Source of the DNA: Uloborus plumipes
Taxonomy: Eukaryota > Arthropoda > Arachnida > Araneae > Uloboridae
Length of the DNA stretch: 64,000 nt
Assembly: GCA_038373865.1 (NCBI GenBank)
Contig: JAXGGA010001677.1
Location: 80,056 to 144,055 of the forward strand
Reading direction: 5' to 3'
The position numbers and the translations under genes are program-made. The notes beneath the pieces are model-generated. The model ran no database searches. It was given only the letters and a program-made list of their open reading frames with translations, and was not told the origin of the DNA. Shown piece by piece: positions 36,642 through 48,050 of the stretch (within the stretch, counting starts at the first letter, position 1; each line of letters begins with the position of its first letter).

Positions 36642-37560
36642 CCCTGCTGCTGTGTTCGTCCCGAACATACGTATACTGTGTTCGGGTCCAAATGGACCCA
36701 ACATATGTAATTTATTCCCTAACACCGCTTTTTTTATATTTTTTCAAGTTTAATTGTTATATTTGATTTTATTAGAAACTTCCAAACATAAATCACTCAA
36801 TTTTTGTTTTTTATTTTACATATTTAATCCGAGAAAACACATAAATAAAATTTAAATATTATAACAATTCCAGTTTTCGTACTAAAGAAAACTAACAAAA
36901 TTATGTAAGCTGTCACTTTAAGAAATTTACTAGAAATTTTTAAGCTTAAAAAGAAGTGTTAAAAATGGAAATACGAACACTACAACATTTGTATGAGATG
37001 TACAGATTTATGTACAGAATCATATGCGCGGGGGAAGCGGCGGAGAGAGGGGGTAAAGGCCAATTCCCCTCAGATAGGCATAATTGCAGACCTTGCAGTT
37101 CTATGAAAGTTAACCTTGAAACATTTTCACTGGTACTGATTTCAATTCATAGAAAGGAAGAAATGGTATTCAGAAAGAAAAAAAAGAAGAAAAAAAATGA
37201 ATGAAAGAAAAACAGAAGATAACCATTAAAAAATATTTTAAAAACGTACAAAAACAATGAACAAATGTTTTATTTATAGTTTCATAAATTATGCATAAAA
37301 TAAACAAGCATAAAATGATTTTGTTTCTCTGATACATGCTTTTTAATCATATGGGTCCAAAAGGACCCGAACACAGTATTAGTAAACTTTTTTTTGACAA
37401 GTAGGGTTATACTTCAATCAAAACAAAAAAATTATGTGTGTAATATAACATGAAAATGTACACATTCATGAAGTTACAACGTTATACCAACGTTACTCGA
37501 AAATTTATAAGCAAATGAAATCTGTTTTGGGTCGAAAAGGACCCGAACACAGTAGCAGGG
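36642..37560. mobile_element. piggyBac-type MITE with GGGTCC-N4-GGACCC motifs
   Basis: 919 bp with inverted ends CCCTGCTGCTGTGTTCG and CGAACACAGTAGCAGGG, flanked by TTAA (36638-36641, 37561-37564). Near the left end GTGTTCGGGTCCAAATGGACCC-like sequence occurs; near the right, GGGTCCAAAAGGACCCGAAC and GGGTCGAAAAGGACCCGAAC. The interior is A/T rich with a G-rich patch (37027-37060). The frames at 36526-36766 and 36956-37204 are not domain-bearing. CCC-starting ends on TTAA fit piggyBac. Confidence 0.85.
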
Positions 37561-37564
37561 TTAA

Positions 37565-38168
37565 AATGCAAAATTTTGATCCACAAGTCCATATAGCAAA
37601 TACATGTTTTCTTCGTCTTTGCAATGTACACTAATTCGGCGAGGTTTCGCTTTGTCCCGAAGCGTCACTTTGTTGACCCTCTCTCTTCAACAATCAAAAC
37701 TTTAATTCAAAACGTTAGACGAATCGCCTCATATGCAGTGGCCGTAGTTTCACTAAAAACTGTTACTGATGCAAAATATTTGTCAGTCATTTTGTGGAAG
37801 CGGTTACTGTATAGTTTTAATTCCTAAACGTGGTTAGGATATTATGGACGTTTGACTATTTTGGCTCATTAGCCACTTTTTGTATCTTTAGCAACACATT
37901 GTCCCAAAAATGTCTATAAATTATTTAATTTTATTTATTTTTAAGGATACTAAAGGCAAGCCAAAGAAATAAAATACCTGAAAGGACTTAACTGCAAAAT
38001 CAGTTATCTGCACTATCCTTCTTCTCGATTTCGTGCAACAACTCATACTACGTGCAAAATTATATGTACATAATTTTGTTTATTGCTCATTAAAAATTAG
38101 TAATATTTAAAGATTTTTTTAAATTTATAGTCACCCATACCGTTTCTGTTTTACGTGATCCCTCCCCC
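37565..38168. other. Sequence without recognised feature
   Basis: One short plus-strand frame (37624-37827) has no recognisable domain or splice signals and is not called. Confidence 0.4.
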
Positions 38169-38349
38169 CAGGGACGTCACTTCGAATTTTTCTAGGCGGG
38201 GGGGGGGGGGCAAAGGGTGCATACATAATGTAAAATTTACCAAAAAGTGGAAAAAGCTACACCCACTTATATACCAATACATTGATTTCCCAAAGTCGGG
38301 GGGGGGGGCAAGTGACCCCCCCCCCCAGCCCTCCTAAATGACGAGCCTG
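38169..38349 (+). mobile_element. Short hAT-like MITE remnant
   Basis: 181 bp beginning CAGGGACGTCACTT and ending AAATGACGAGCCTG, with long G-runs inside both ends. The flanking 8 bp (CCTCCCCC / CCCCCCTC) are only partly alike. The overlapping proline/glycine-rich frame is spurious. Confidence 0.55.
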
Positions 38350-40939
38350 CCCCCCTCTCAAAAGATTACGTTGAATACAATATAGCCTAAGACAAACCAC
38401 ATTTAAATATCAGGACAATAATGGCGGTTTTGATCCAATCAGATTTTTAAAATACTCTAGTTTTGAAAAACATTTCCAATGCATGCTTCTTTTCGAAATA
38501 CTGTGCGATTATTTATTCAACCTTAAAACTTAAAGTAAGACAAGCATTTTACAATTATAATTTTGTACTCTTCTAGCTCCAGCGTCAACTTTTTCTGCAT
38601 GGCTTGGTAATCGAATTAAAAATGATGGAAAACAAAAAGCAATGACAACGGGAGTTGTAATTCGATTTTCGAAAAATACTCCTCTCTTGCAGCTTCAAAA
38701 CAATGTTAGGGGGAAAAATAACTTTCAGAGCTGAAATCATTTCTTTGCACTCTATTTCACTCACAGTGTCACTTTTTTTTTCTATGGAAGACAGACAAAA
38801 ATAATGGAATGAAATGAATGGAAGTCTGTTTTTAAGAACAATTCTGGAATTTTAAATTGTCTTCAGATATGTACAAATTCTGAACAATCCAAGCTGTAAT
38901 ATGCAGCAAAAGTTTTACCCTTTAGAGAGGAATGCAAAAAAAGGTAGGTATAAAAACAATATATAAAATAATATAAATTGTATATAATGACATCTGTCAG
39001 TTGGTTTATGTTGCGCAGACGATTTTAATTTAACGAAACCGTAATTTTTATTTCTATTATTGGTATTCTCTTAATGTGCAATCTATTTACTCAAATCTAA
39101 TCACGTTGTTCAATATATGGTACCGTCAAAGTCAGTTGCTTTTTATTTGTAACTGTAAGTGATGCCATCTATTGAGTAACTAGCTTACTTGAGAGGCAGA
39201 TCGCATATTGGGACAGTAACCTTAATTTTTTCAGAAAACATTAGTTTAAAGGGGTCTTTAGGGGTTGCACTTATTTCAATGGTATTTGGTTTGTTTCTAT
39301 AGCAAAAAAAAAAAAAAAAAAAAAAAAAACGTATATTACTGACGTTTTTAATACACATATAGCCCGTTTATATTGAGCAAAAAGTCGTCTACAAGCCGAA
39401 ATTTTGATCACACCTTATTTGATTAACACTGCGACAAGAAATTCTCCTTAAAATGGGTAACAGGGGAATCATCACAGGTGGAATCGTTATAGATAAGTTA
39501 TAACAGGTATACTACTCTTAACCAGGTGCAAAACGGACAGTTCAGAGAAAGTATTGGTCGACTGTATTTTTTTGTATGGTAAACGGCTGTTATCGAAAAT
39601 CGCTACTCCCTCTAATCAGGCTAAGTGTATTTCTTTTGTAAACGTGCCCCTGTTCTATGATAAAGTTTGAGTTTATAGTGTAGAGTGTAGATAAAGGTGT
39701 ACAGCGATCGCCAAAGAGGATCTTTTAAACCTTTACCATGAACAACGCTGCAGTGAGGATACTTATACATAAGTGATATGGGTTTGGATTATTAAAAAAA
39801 ACAATTCGATGGTCCATGTGTAATAGAAACAAATTGAGGAGCTGTGAAAATTTATAAATTTACTTTTATCATTAGTGGACCTTAAGCACATTAATTTTTA
39901 TCTGGAGACATTTTATGGGGACACATTCTGGACACATTTATTTGCCCTTTGAAGTAGTGGGATGCGTTTAGAAGGCAACTGATGTGCAACGGCTCAAAAC
40001 AGGAATGCTGGAAGTTCAGATAGAACCAACTTGCACTGCCATCTGGAAATATTCAATATTACTTTCGTGCGTTTGCATAGGGGCAGCAATGACCCAACTG
40101 AAAGTCAGGAGCGGGGATTCTTTTGAAAGTTCTCTTTTAATTTGCATCCTGCAGTCAAACAATATCACACTTGAATTATCACAATATCAAAAGTTTAAAG
40201 TTTTATTTACGTAAAAATGCAGACTATAACAGTATTTTACTAACAGATCAATTGCGATTTTTCAAAGACGGTTAATTTTTGCTTTTTTACGTACGACAGA
40301 TTTCCAATGGTAGAACGGTATCGGGCGAAGAGAGGAGAAGTGGGAGAAACCCCTCCTCAGAGCTATTGATTTCAACAATTATACAATATACAATTCCTAG
40401 TACGGTATTTTTAACTCATGGCTGTCGCCCCTTTTCCCAGAAGGTAAATTCTTGCTGGGAGAATGTTGTTGTCCCATTACATATCACAGTGAAATTATGA
40501 TATAACACAAAACTGATCATATGTGATTTAACGCAAAGCTAAACGTTTTTTGCAGACTTATGCTACTCTCTTCCAGGTCAAATCAATTGATGAATAAATT
40601 GTGTTAATGCTCCAAAAATACAATAATGGATATTGTTGCTTTTTTTTGGATTTCAAAAAGCACAAACAAATTGCTATCAACTTCAGCTCATGCCTTCAAT
40701 GACTAATGTTTGTTGCTAATAACTGAAACATAATTGCCATCATTCTGTGGAGTAAAAATACTGAACAAAAAAAGCTATTATCCAGCTCGTAGGGCTTTTT
40801 GTCCTATTAGACCCAGTCCCTTGTCTTCCCCGAATTTGTACTTACCAGTTGTATAACTTGAATTAAGATCTTTGAATTCCGGTTTATCATTTTATTGCCA
40901 CAAAGTATTTCAATACAAAACCAAACAAACAAGTTTATG
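38350..40939. other. AT-rich intergenic or intronic sequence
   Basis: Contains a 28-bp A-tract at 39303-39330. A plus-strand stretch at 40005-40214 translates to a hydrophobic segment, but its frame needs a non-ATG start in the naive call and shows no family signature. The next frame (40279-40500) likewise. No gene called. Confidence 0.4.
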
Positions 40940-41230
40940 ACACTTGAGCGCTTTTGATTTGCCATCCAATTAACAACTTTCCGAAGAATTCTGCTGTTCC
41001 TTCATTACTGGTACTCCGTCATAGCGGTGGCAGAAACATTCAATTTCCTGAACATCTAATTAGTCTTTTCCTCGGCGGAGCTCAATGAGGTAAGGTTTGT
41101 TGTTGCCAAATGATGCAATTCATGCTCTCCCAATCGTGAAGCAATTACTTAAGATTAAAGCTAACAAGACGGCAGAAGCAAAAAGCCCCTGACTAAAGAC
41201 TTTCCGAACTTTTAATCTTAAATATGGTAA
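40940..41230. other. Complex, repeat-poor island, possible regulatory element
   Basis: Balanced composition, no long frame, no match elsewhere in the window. Homeodomain-type words are dense: CCAATTAAC, TCTAATTAG, GCAATTACTT, AAGATTAAAG. A consensus-like donor, GAG|GTAAGG, occurs at 41090, but all three frames upstream are closed within about 50 bp. Enhancer function is inference. Confidence 0.28.
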
Positions 41231-42200
41231 TGCAGAAAAAAAATTGCGAAATCGTTCATCTGATAAAAATCGAATTCATACTTGCCAAGAAAGACGTTGC
41301 ATTTTTCTTCGAAAACCAGATTTTTTTTTTCAGCAACTGCTCGTTCTTTTAATTTGAATTATCTGGTAGTTTCTTTTATATTAATGGTAATTAACAAATA
41401 TTTATCATAATTAACCGGCAGGTGTCAAAGACTAATGAGTTAAAAAATAATTTCTTGATTTTTACGTGGAAGGATTTTGGTTTATTCTTCTTTTTCAATT
41501 AAACTTTGAAATAAGAAGAGCTATTGTCTTAATGGGAGAAAATGAGTTTCTCTAAGTCTGAAAATTTAACGTTTAATCTAATTTCTGAGTAATTATTATT
41601 GTTAAGCGGAAAATTATGACAAATCGTCTTAATTCTTCGTTGTTTAGAAAATGAAAATAAATTAAATTTGAATGAAGAAAAACACGAAAAAGAGCAAAAA
41701 ATTAAACTTTTGTTGAAGTTCAGTTTAAATTATCATCAGAGTTATGCGTTTATTAAGTTTACTTTTTATGAATATGCTTTAGTATTATTTTTCTTGCAAT
41801 ACTCAAAGTGTTTCAAATCGATTTCTTTCTTTTTTTTTTAATTTTTAATGGCTTGGCAAAAAGTTTAGAGAACTACAATGACAAAAAGAACAATAGAATC
41901 CTGTACACCAAACAGAAGTCATAGTCTAAGAAGTGGTCTTGAATCCCAATATCTGGTTTCTTCTGTGGAACATCGAAGATGGTTTTGACGCAGATCTATT
42001 TAATCGTGGTGAACCCTGGAAATACTTTGCAGCGAAGAGATCTACATTTATTGGCCTTAACGTTCCTACCCTTAGTCACGGGACCCAAAGCTCTACGGTG
42101 GATTACAGATGATTTTTCCCAGTCCAAATATCTTTGAAAAATAAATAGGGTCAAAGCGTGTATCATGAAAATGTTTCATTCATGAAAATGTTTCTGGAAA
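41231..42200. other. AT-rich sequence upstream of the LINE fragment
   Basis: Nothing clear until 41870-42120, which is more complex and lies just before the LINE junction. Two ATGAAAATGTTTC words lie at 42165-42193. Confidence 0.4.
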
Positions 42201-43075
42201 CATGAATTGTTTTGCCGATGATGTCAAACTTATGGGGGTTGTAGAAAATGACGAACAAATAACTCAGCTGCAACAGGATTTGGATCATATTACTAAATGG
42301 GCAGACAAGTGGGGTATGGCAGTTAATGTTGGGAAATGTCAAGTGCTGCATTTCGGTCATGGAAATAAGCATACAAGCTATTATTTACAGGGTTCAGTCA
42401 TTAGTAGGGCAGATAATGTTATGGATCTAGGTGTCTTAATAAATCAGGATTTCAAGTCCAGTCAACAGTGCAGCATAGCTAGTAACAAAGCCAATAGGAT
42501 GCTTGGGTTTATTAATAGATCTATTTCAAACAAATCTAAGAAGGTTCTTCTGCCCCTATATAGAAGTTTGGTAAGACCTCATTTGGAGTATGCTGTTCAG
42601 TTTTGGTCTCCTTATCTGAAGAAAGACATTAATTTATTGGAAAGGGTACAAAGAAGGGCTACAAGGTTACTAAATGGATTTTCTAATTTAGACTATGATT
42701 CCAGACTTAGAATGCTTAATATGTATAGTCTTGAGCAACGGAGAACCAGAGGGGACATGATTCAGTTATTTAAATTTATTAAAATGAATGATGTTGCAGG
42801 GTTGGATTTTTGCAAGGAAAGCAGGACAAGGGGTCATTGTTTTAAGCTGTTTAAACCTCAGGCGAACCTGGAAATTCGAAAAAATTACTATTTTAGCAGG
42901 GTAGTGGGAACTTGGAACAGCTTACCGGAAGAGGCGGTAAAGAGCAATGGAGTAGATGGCTTTAAGAGGGCCATTGATCTTCATTGGGGTCTTTAATTTG
43001 ACTAGGACCAGCCAAGTTGGGCCCTGAGCCTGCTGCTGGTCGCCACTTTTGTATTTGTATTTGTATTTGTGTATC
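42190..43075 (+). mobile_element. 5'-truncated LINE copy with 3' tail
   Basis: After the stop at 42994-42996 the short 3' UTR (GGACCAGCCAAGTTGGGCCC ... CTGCTGGTC) can form a hairpin. It is followed by (GTATTT) repeats from about 43049 to 43072. Short 3' hairpins plus microsatellite tails rather than poly(A) are usual in the CR1/L2 group. The 5' break is about 42200, within the RT domain. No clear target duplication. Confidence 0.8.
42202..42996 (+). CDS. LINE reverse transcriptase, C-terminal fragment
   Basis: 264 codons with no internal stop. It opens with the RT active-site block FADDVKLMG (FADD at about residues 4-7), then the palm/thumb region (LQQDLDHITKWADKWGMAVN, KCQVLHFG), NVMDLGVLI, the conserved LYRSLVRPHLEYAVQFWSP, LLERVQRRATRL, and the C-terminal motif typical of CR1/L2-like or related non-LTR elements, SRTRGHCFKLFKP ... 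VGTWNSLPEEAV. A full ORF2 would have endonuclease and the rest of the RT upstream, so at least two thirds is missing. The methionine is simply the first after the junction, not a native start. The intact frame argues for fairly recent 5'-truncated insertion. Confidence 0.92.
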   Translation: MNCFADDVKLMGVVENDEQITQLQQDLDHITKWADKWGMAVNVGKCQVLHFGHGNKHTSYYLQGSVISRADNVMDLGVLINQDFKSSQQCSIASNKANRMLGFINRSISNKSKKVLLPLYRSLVRPHLEYAVQFWSPYLKKDINLLERVQRRATRLLNGFSNLDYDSRLRMLNMYSLEQRRTRGDMIQLFKFIKMNDVAGLDFCKESRTRGHCFKLFKPQANLEIRKNYYFSRVVGTWNSLPEEAVKSNGVDGFKRAIDLHWGL

Positions 43076-43098
43076 CTCAATTCAGCTTTTGCCGTTAA

Positions 43099-43798
43099 GG
43101 GGTTACAGTACCTTTCTAACAAATTTCTTTAATTTAAGTGAAAAAGTTAATTCTTTGAAATCTTTGTTTCTGCATTTGTTTAACAATCAATAATTTATTT
43201 TCAAATATTAAAAGTTTTGAAAACTTTTTTTGAAAATTTGAAAAAATTAAGAAAATTTCGATTTTTTAAAAACCCTAAGGCTTTTTTGTTTCTGCGCTAA
43301 TTTCAAAATTTCTTTTTGCGAAATGATCACAAAGATTACCTCAAAAAATCTGTGCATTCATTTTCTTATATTTTAAATAGAAAATATTTTGTCACTTTTT
43401 ATGTAAAAAATTCTTAGAAAATTTTGTTCTTCGAGGTTTAACAAACTCTAAAAATTCTTGTAATTTATAAAACGCTTATTCAATGCACAGTTTTGTTAAA
43501 TATACTATCTTAAGTGCAAAAAATATTGCTTTAAAGTTATATCTTTAATAGAAAAAAATCCTTAGCATTTCCAGTAACATAGAAACAATAAAAACTGATC
43601 ACCGAGAAAAAGCACTTTAAAGTTAGGCTTTTCCATTAGAACACATAGGATGCATGCCCTAAAGTCACTCTTAACTTTTTAAACAATTTAGCTAGAACAA
43701 TGCTATTTTTTTCTGAGTGTTTTAAATAACTTTTACTTTTGAAATTAGCAATAAAATTTTTTTTGGTCTTTTGGTCATTTTTGAGGTACTGTAACCCC
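43099..43798. mobile_element. TTAA-flanked MITE, GGGGTTACAGTACC ends
   Basis: 700 bp with inverted ends GGGGTTACAGTACCT and AGGTACTGTAACCCC, flanked by TTAA (43095-43098, 43799-43802). The interior is A/T rich with TTTTGAAAACTTTTT-type words and no frame. It lies just behind the LINE tail. piggyBac-like by target site, although GGGG-starting ends are less usual for that superfamily. Confidence 0.8.
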
Positions 43799-44095
43799 TT
43801 AAAAACTACGCCCACTTATGCGTAAATTTTTTCCAAGTGGTGTCACATGGAGAAATTTTAGTGCAAATTATATAATAAAAAATAAGTCATCTTACATACC
43901 ATAACATTAACTTTTCAAAGCGGGGAGGGAGGGGGGAGGATCACCTAAATAACGGGGCAGCAAGTATCGTAGTTACCCCACAGAGCGGTGGTTAAACGTT
44001 ATAAGAGAAAGCATCGCCTTGTTTTGAAAGAACCTAAATAACCAAAAAGTAAAGCATCCTGCTACTTCTTCCCAGACAAACACTGGACGACATTT

Positions 44096-44237
44096 CTGTA
44101 CCTCAGAACCAGACTAACGTAAGTCCATTTTCGTCATTTTTCAGTAGAGGGGAAAAACGATGTATTCGACAATCGTTTTTCCCCTCTACCGAAAAATGAC
44201 GAAAACGGACTTACGTTAGTCTGGTTCTGAGGTACAG
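44096..44237. repeat. Near-perfect 142-bp hairpin
   Basis: Arms of about 66 bp: CTGTACCTCAGAACCAGAC ... GGGGAAAAACGAT and its complement, with a loop of about 10 bp near 44166. Only about three mismatches (TTTTCAGTAGAGG / CCTCTACCGAAAA; TTTTCGTC / GACGAAAACGG). No element ends, target duplication or frame. It could be a small foldback or, if transcribed, a long double-stranded RNA precursor. Confidence 0.9.
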
Positions 44238-44745
44238 ATTTAACGAATACACGATGAAAAACACGATAAGTAGGAGGCAGATGAGAGTGTGTGGGGGGGG
44301 GGGGGAGCAGATGGCCTAGGTTTACATCTTAACGACTTTATTAAATCTAGCATGATTCAAAAGCAATGGGTCACCGCGCGGTAAAATAAATATTCACTGC
44401 TCTTTGAGGAACCGCAGGGGGAGGAAGTTGGATCGCGGTTTATCTTATCTGTTGCGCTGAGTGAAAAATATGGAGAAGGTGCTGAATGACTGGAACTACC
44501 CCGTTCATCTCGCGTAAACTCATTGTCAGCGTTTATGTCTGAAAAAGAGAAACAGATGCGTTTCTCAAAACATATCTTTATGTGCCACGGCCATGTGGCT
44601 GCCGGTGAAGTAATTATCTGGCACTGGAGCATGTGGATGCCTGGTCAGCAGACGCTCTTCTGGTTTCTTTGTGGTCTCGGAGAAAGCCTGTTGTGGATTT
44701 CTTGGAAGCGGCTGGGAATTTGAAGGGGTATTTAGTAATTTGTCC

Positions 44746-45308
44746 CAGGGGTGCCCACAGGGGGGGGGGGGATTATGGCGCAAGTTGCGCCGTCAAAAAA
44801 AAAATTTTTTTGGGGGGGGGGATTTTTTAAACTAATTTTAAATTATTTATTAATTTATTTTTTCAAGTTAAATTATTCACGGATTTTTTTTAATAAAAAT
44901 AATTCATTAATTTATTTTTTAATTTAAATTATTTTTTTTATTTCGTTATTATTATTCATTTATTTTTCATTTATTTATTTTTTTTTGTGTGTGCGTGTGT
45001 GTGTGTGCTGGAATGTCTGGAAGTTAAAAAAACAATTCTATTCGGCGTATAATTCGAACTTTTAAAAAAATAATAATATGTATAAAAATAATGATAAAAA
45101 TTTAAAAAAATAAATAATATTTAAAAAAATAAATAATGTTTCAAAAAATAAATAAATAAATAAATAATATTTAAAAACATCAATAACGTTTAAAAAACTA
45201 AATAGAATGAAAAAGAATGGTAAAAATAAAAATAAAACCACAAGATTTTTGGGAAAGAATTTGGCGGGGAATTTGCGCCATTGAGCTTGGGGGGGATGGG
45301 CACCCCTG
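44746..45308 (+). mobile_element. hAT-type MITE, GGCGCAA family copy 3
   Basis: 563 bp, same orientation as copy 2: CAGGGGTGCCCACAGG ... GGGCACCCCTG, with a perfect 8-bp duplication ATTTGTCC (44738-44745, 45309-45316). It carries GGCGCAAGTTGCGCC, GTGTGTGCGTGTG and the A/T core. Two long G-runs near the left end may be polymorphic. The open frames at 44357-44830 to its left are chance overlaps. Confidence 0.88.
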
Positions 45309-45316
45309 ATTTGTCC

Positions 45317-46419
45317 GTTGGAGGTTCGGTACTTGGCGCAATTTTAATCTTAGCGGTTATTTTTTAAATTTTAATCGCTGTCGTTATGTATGAGTAAGTA
45401 ACATCAGCTTGTAAGTAACATATGCTTGTTTGTCAGTACCATGCGCTATTTTGTAATTTTAACAAAATCAAAACATGCATTAAGCAAGAATAAGAAATGC
45501 ATTGAAATAAAAAATTGCCTGCAAAAAAGTAAATTGAGACATTAAAATAAAAAGTAAATCAGCAATTTAATAAATTAGTAAATAATCAAATAAAACATTA
45601 ACAGTTTTATTCAAATGTTAAAAAAAGAATCAAATGTTGCTGTCAAGTCATTAACACGATAAAAGTTCCTTACGGGCTAACAAGTTACAGTTTAACATGC
45701 ATAAAATGGGATACCATTAATTCAAAAATGTATAAAATACACTTTTAAAACTTCCCGGAGATGGACATGGATTTTTGTTTTGAAGCTGATGCATGGAAGT
45801 TAAAAAACGGCTCCTTCTTTTTTTTTTTTTTTTGGAGTGCCGGGGTTTTAACGGCAAAACTCCTATTTCGAAGTCTTTATTTAAAAAAAAAACTAATTAG
45901 TCTTAATTTGTTTTGTTTAATTGTTTAAGTGTTGTATTTTCTGCCCAAAAGCTCTAAGAATATTATTTAATTTAGAACTATTCAAATAGTTTAAAATCTT
46001 CAGCTTTTCAAGTTTTTTCGTCTCTTATTTGGTATTCTTCGTAGAATTTATATTCGTTAGAAAAAATACATAATGTAGTATACTTTTTGGTTTATTAGTA
46101 AATCTCAAATACACTTCAAGATCCGTAAAATATAAATTAGTTTTATTTGTTTATTTTCCCTAAGCATTGCATCGTTTTTTCATCAAAAATAAAATATTAA
46201 AGCACTTGAACCCCAAATACTAACAACGCGATTAAGGCACGATTTTCTAAAATACTCAATAATTGACGAAAACTTTTTACTGAACGACCTGATACATAAA
46301 TAAACAGAGTTGGCCAAGAATCCCCCCCCTCCTAAACTTTTTTCTTTTTTAGCCTACTTTCCCGTTAAAAATAAAAGAAAGACGAAAAAAGTATTAAAAG
46401 TAGCTTAATGCATCTAAAA
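45317..46419. other. AT-rich sequence without recognised feature
   Basis: Contains a T-tract at 45819-45833. No supported feature otherwise. Confidence 0.5.
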
Positions 46420-46471
46420 AATATCGCCAAGTCCAAAAAATATCGCCAAGTTAAAAAATATCGCCAAGTGA
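46420..46471. repeat. Iterated ATATCGCCAAGT motif
   Basis: AAAAAATATCGCCAAGT occurs three times in about 52 bp. The same words occur around 13260-13400. The minus-strand frame across it is not a gene. Confidence 0.8.
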
Positions 46472-46537
46472 AAAAAATAAAAAGGTAAAATGAATATCGA
46501 AAAATTAAAAATTTGAAAGTAGGGTATTGAGATGGGG

Positions 46538-46582
46538 AATTTGTGTGTCGGTCGGTCGGTCGGTCGGTCGGTCTGTCTGTCC
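46538..46582 (+). repeat. (GGTC)n microsatellite
   Basis: GTCGGTCGGTCGG runs about seven units, then CTGTCTGTC. It directly precedes the 147-bp duplication. Confidence 0.9.
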
Positions 46583-46590
46583 CCCCCTAA

Positions 46591-46880
46591 TAACTTTTGA
46601 ATGAACAGTCCGATTTGGACAAACTTTTTTTTGTTGGAAAGATCTCGGCGAGTACAGCTCATTCCCATATTTGATTTTTTGATTTGAACAATTTTTGGTT
46701 CAAATTTGAGCCGTTCAAACAACCGGTCCCGCGATACTAACTTTTTAATGAACAGTCCGATTTGAACAAACTTTTTTTGTTGGAAAGAACTTTTCAAGGA
46801 TACTTCATTCCCGTATTTACATTTCCGATTTGAACAATTTTTCGTTCAACATTGAACCGCTCAAGCAAGCTGTCACCCCT
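46591..46880 (+). repeat. 147-bp tandem duplication
   Basis: ATGAACAGTCCGATTTGGAC (46601) recurs as ATGAACAGTCCGATTTGAAC (46748), followed in both by AAACTTTTTTTGTTGGAAAG, CATTCCC(A/G)TATTT, ATTTGAACAATTTTT(G/C)GTTCAA and a GAACCG-like end. About 10-15% diverged. Confidence 0.85.
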
Positions 46881-47696
46881 AATCCGAAAAAAAATGACTG
46901 ACTGTGCAGACGATTTTTTGTTTATTTATTCATTTGTTTGATTGAATTTATTATTATTATTATTATTATTTTTGGCAGACGATTTTTTTTTGTAACAAAA
47001 ATGTTTCATTCACGAGAGCATTTTATTCTTTATTTATATTTAACAACTGGCAACGGATTAAAAGTGAAATTCGAGACATTTTATTAACGGACGAGTTTTT
47101 TTTTTTCTTTTTTTTTTTTTCTTTCTTTGATAAAATGTGTTTTGATGTACTTTGTACTTTTAATTTTTTTTTTGAAAACAATTGAGGAATTTTTCTACGG
47201 AAGAACTGTAACAGTTACATTCTTTAAAAGGTGCGACAAAACTTTATTTATTCATTTATTTACTTTTTATGTGTCTATTTCATCTGATGAGAGGGGTATA
47301 TTTTGCTTTTAGAAATCAGCTTCAAGTGCTAAAAAGGTATGTTTGACATACTTTTTAGTCTTAGATAATCAAGAGAATAATGATCAGATGCTAGAATGCC
47401 GATGTCGATGTACGGGAAAGTAGGCTCGTTTAGTTCTTGACAGAACTTCTTGTTTGATTTTTATGCAGTTTAAAAATAAAACTGTGTGCTTGTCGAGAAT
47501 TCCACTTATCTCCTAGTTTCGAAGAAATGTATTTCCTCCCGTTTTCTTTTTAAGTTTTATGTTGTGTGGGAAAAAAACTTTAATTATCTTACGAAATGGA
47601 TATCACCAGTGTAATCACAGTTATTTCATTTATTTCTAAATAAATTCATCTAGAACAAAACGCGCCTACTTTTTTTATATGCCAAGATCAATTTTT
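46881..47696. other. AT-rich sequence without recognised feature
   Basis: Short ATT and T tracts (46950-46968, 47098-47122). No gene called. Confidence 0.5.
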
Positions 47697-48050
47697 TTTA
47701 AATACGTTTTTATTGGTTTCACTTGTGGGTTTGTTTGTCTGCATGTAACTCTGAATAAAAGATAAAATTCACGTTCTTTACAAATATTACAATAGTATTA
47801 AGTATAAGTAATATATTTAATACTATTATTAATACGAAAGGTTAAAATATATTATTACACGTTGATGTGTTCAATTGTTTCAGTTGTTTGTATATAACTC
47901 TGAATAAAAGATAAAATTCACGTTCTTTGCAAATATAAAAGTAACATATTTAGTGAAATTATTAATACTAAAGGCTAATTTATATTACATAAACTATTAT
48001 ATTACATGTTGATGCATTATAAGGGCATCTAAAAGCGTATTTATTAGTTT
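47697..48050 (+). repeat. Interspersed repeat with internal tandem units, copy 3
   Basis: CACTTGTGGGTTTGTTTGTC, then AACTCTGAATAAAAGATAAA twice (about 47750 and 47898), each followed by ATTCACGTTCTTTGCAAATA-like sequence and TTACACGTTGATG-like sequence. Same order as 1300-1600. Confidence 0.65.

Noticed and set aside
39984..40500. Possible small secreted protein gene
   Set aside because: Both frames start at non-ATG codons in the naive call, have no family signature and no paired splice sites. A hydrophobic stretch alone is common in T-rich DNA.
41090..41095. Splice donor GAG|GTAAGG at 41090
   Set aside because: All three upstream frames close within about 50 bp and no start codon precedes it; could only be a non-coding exon.
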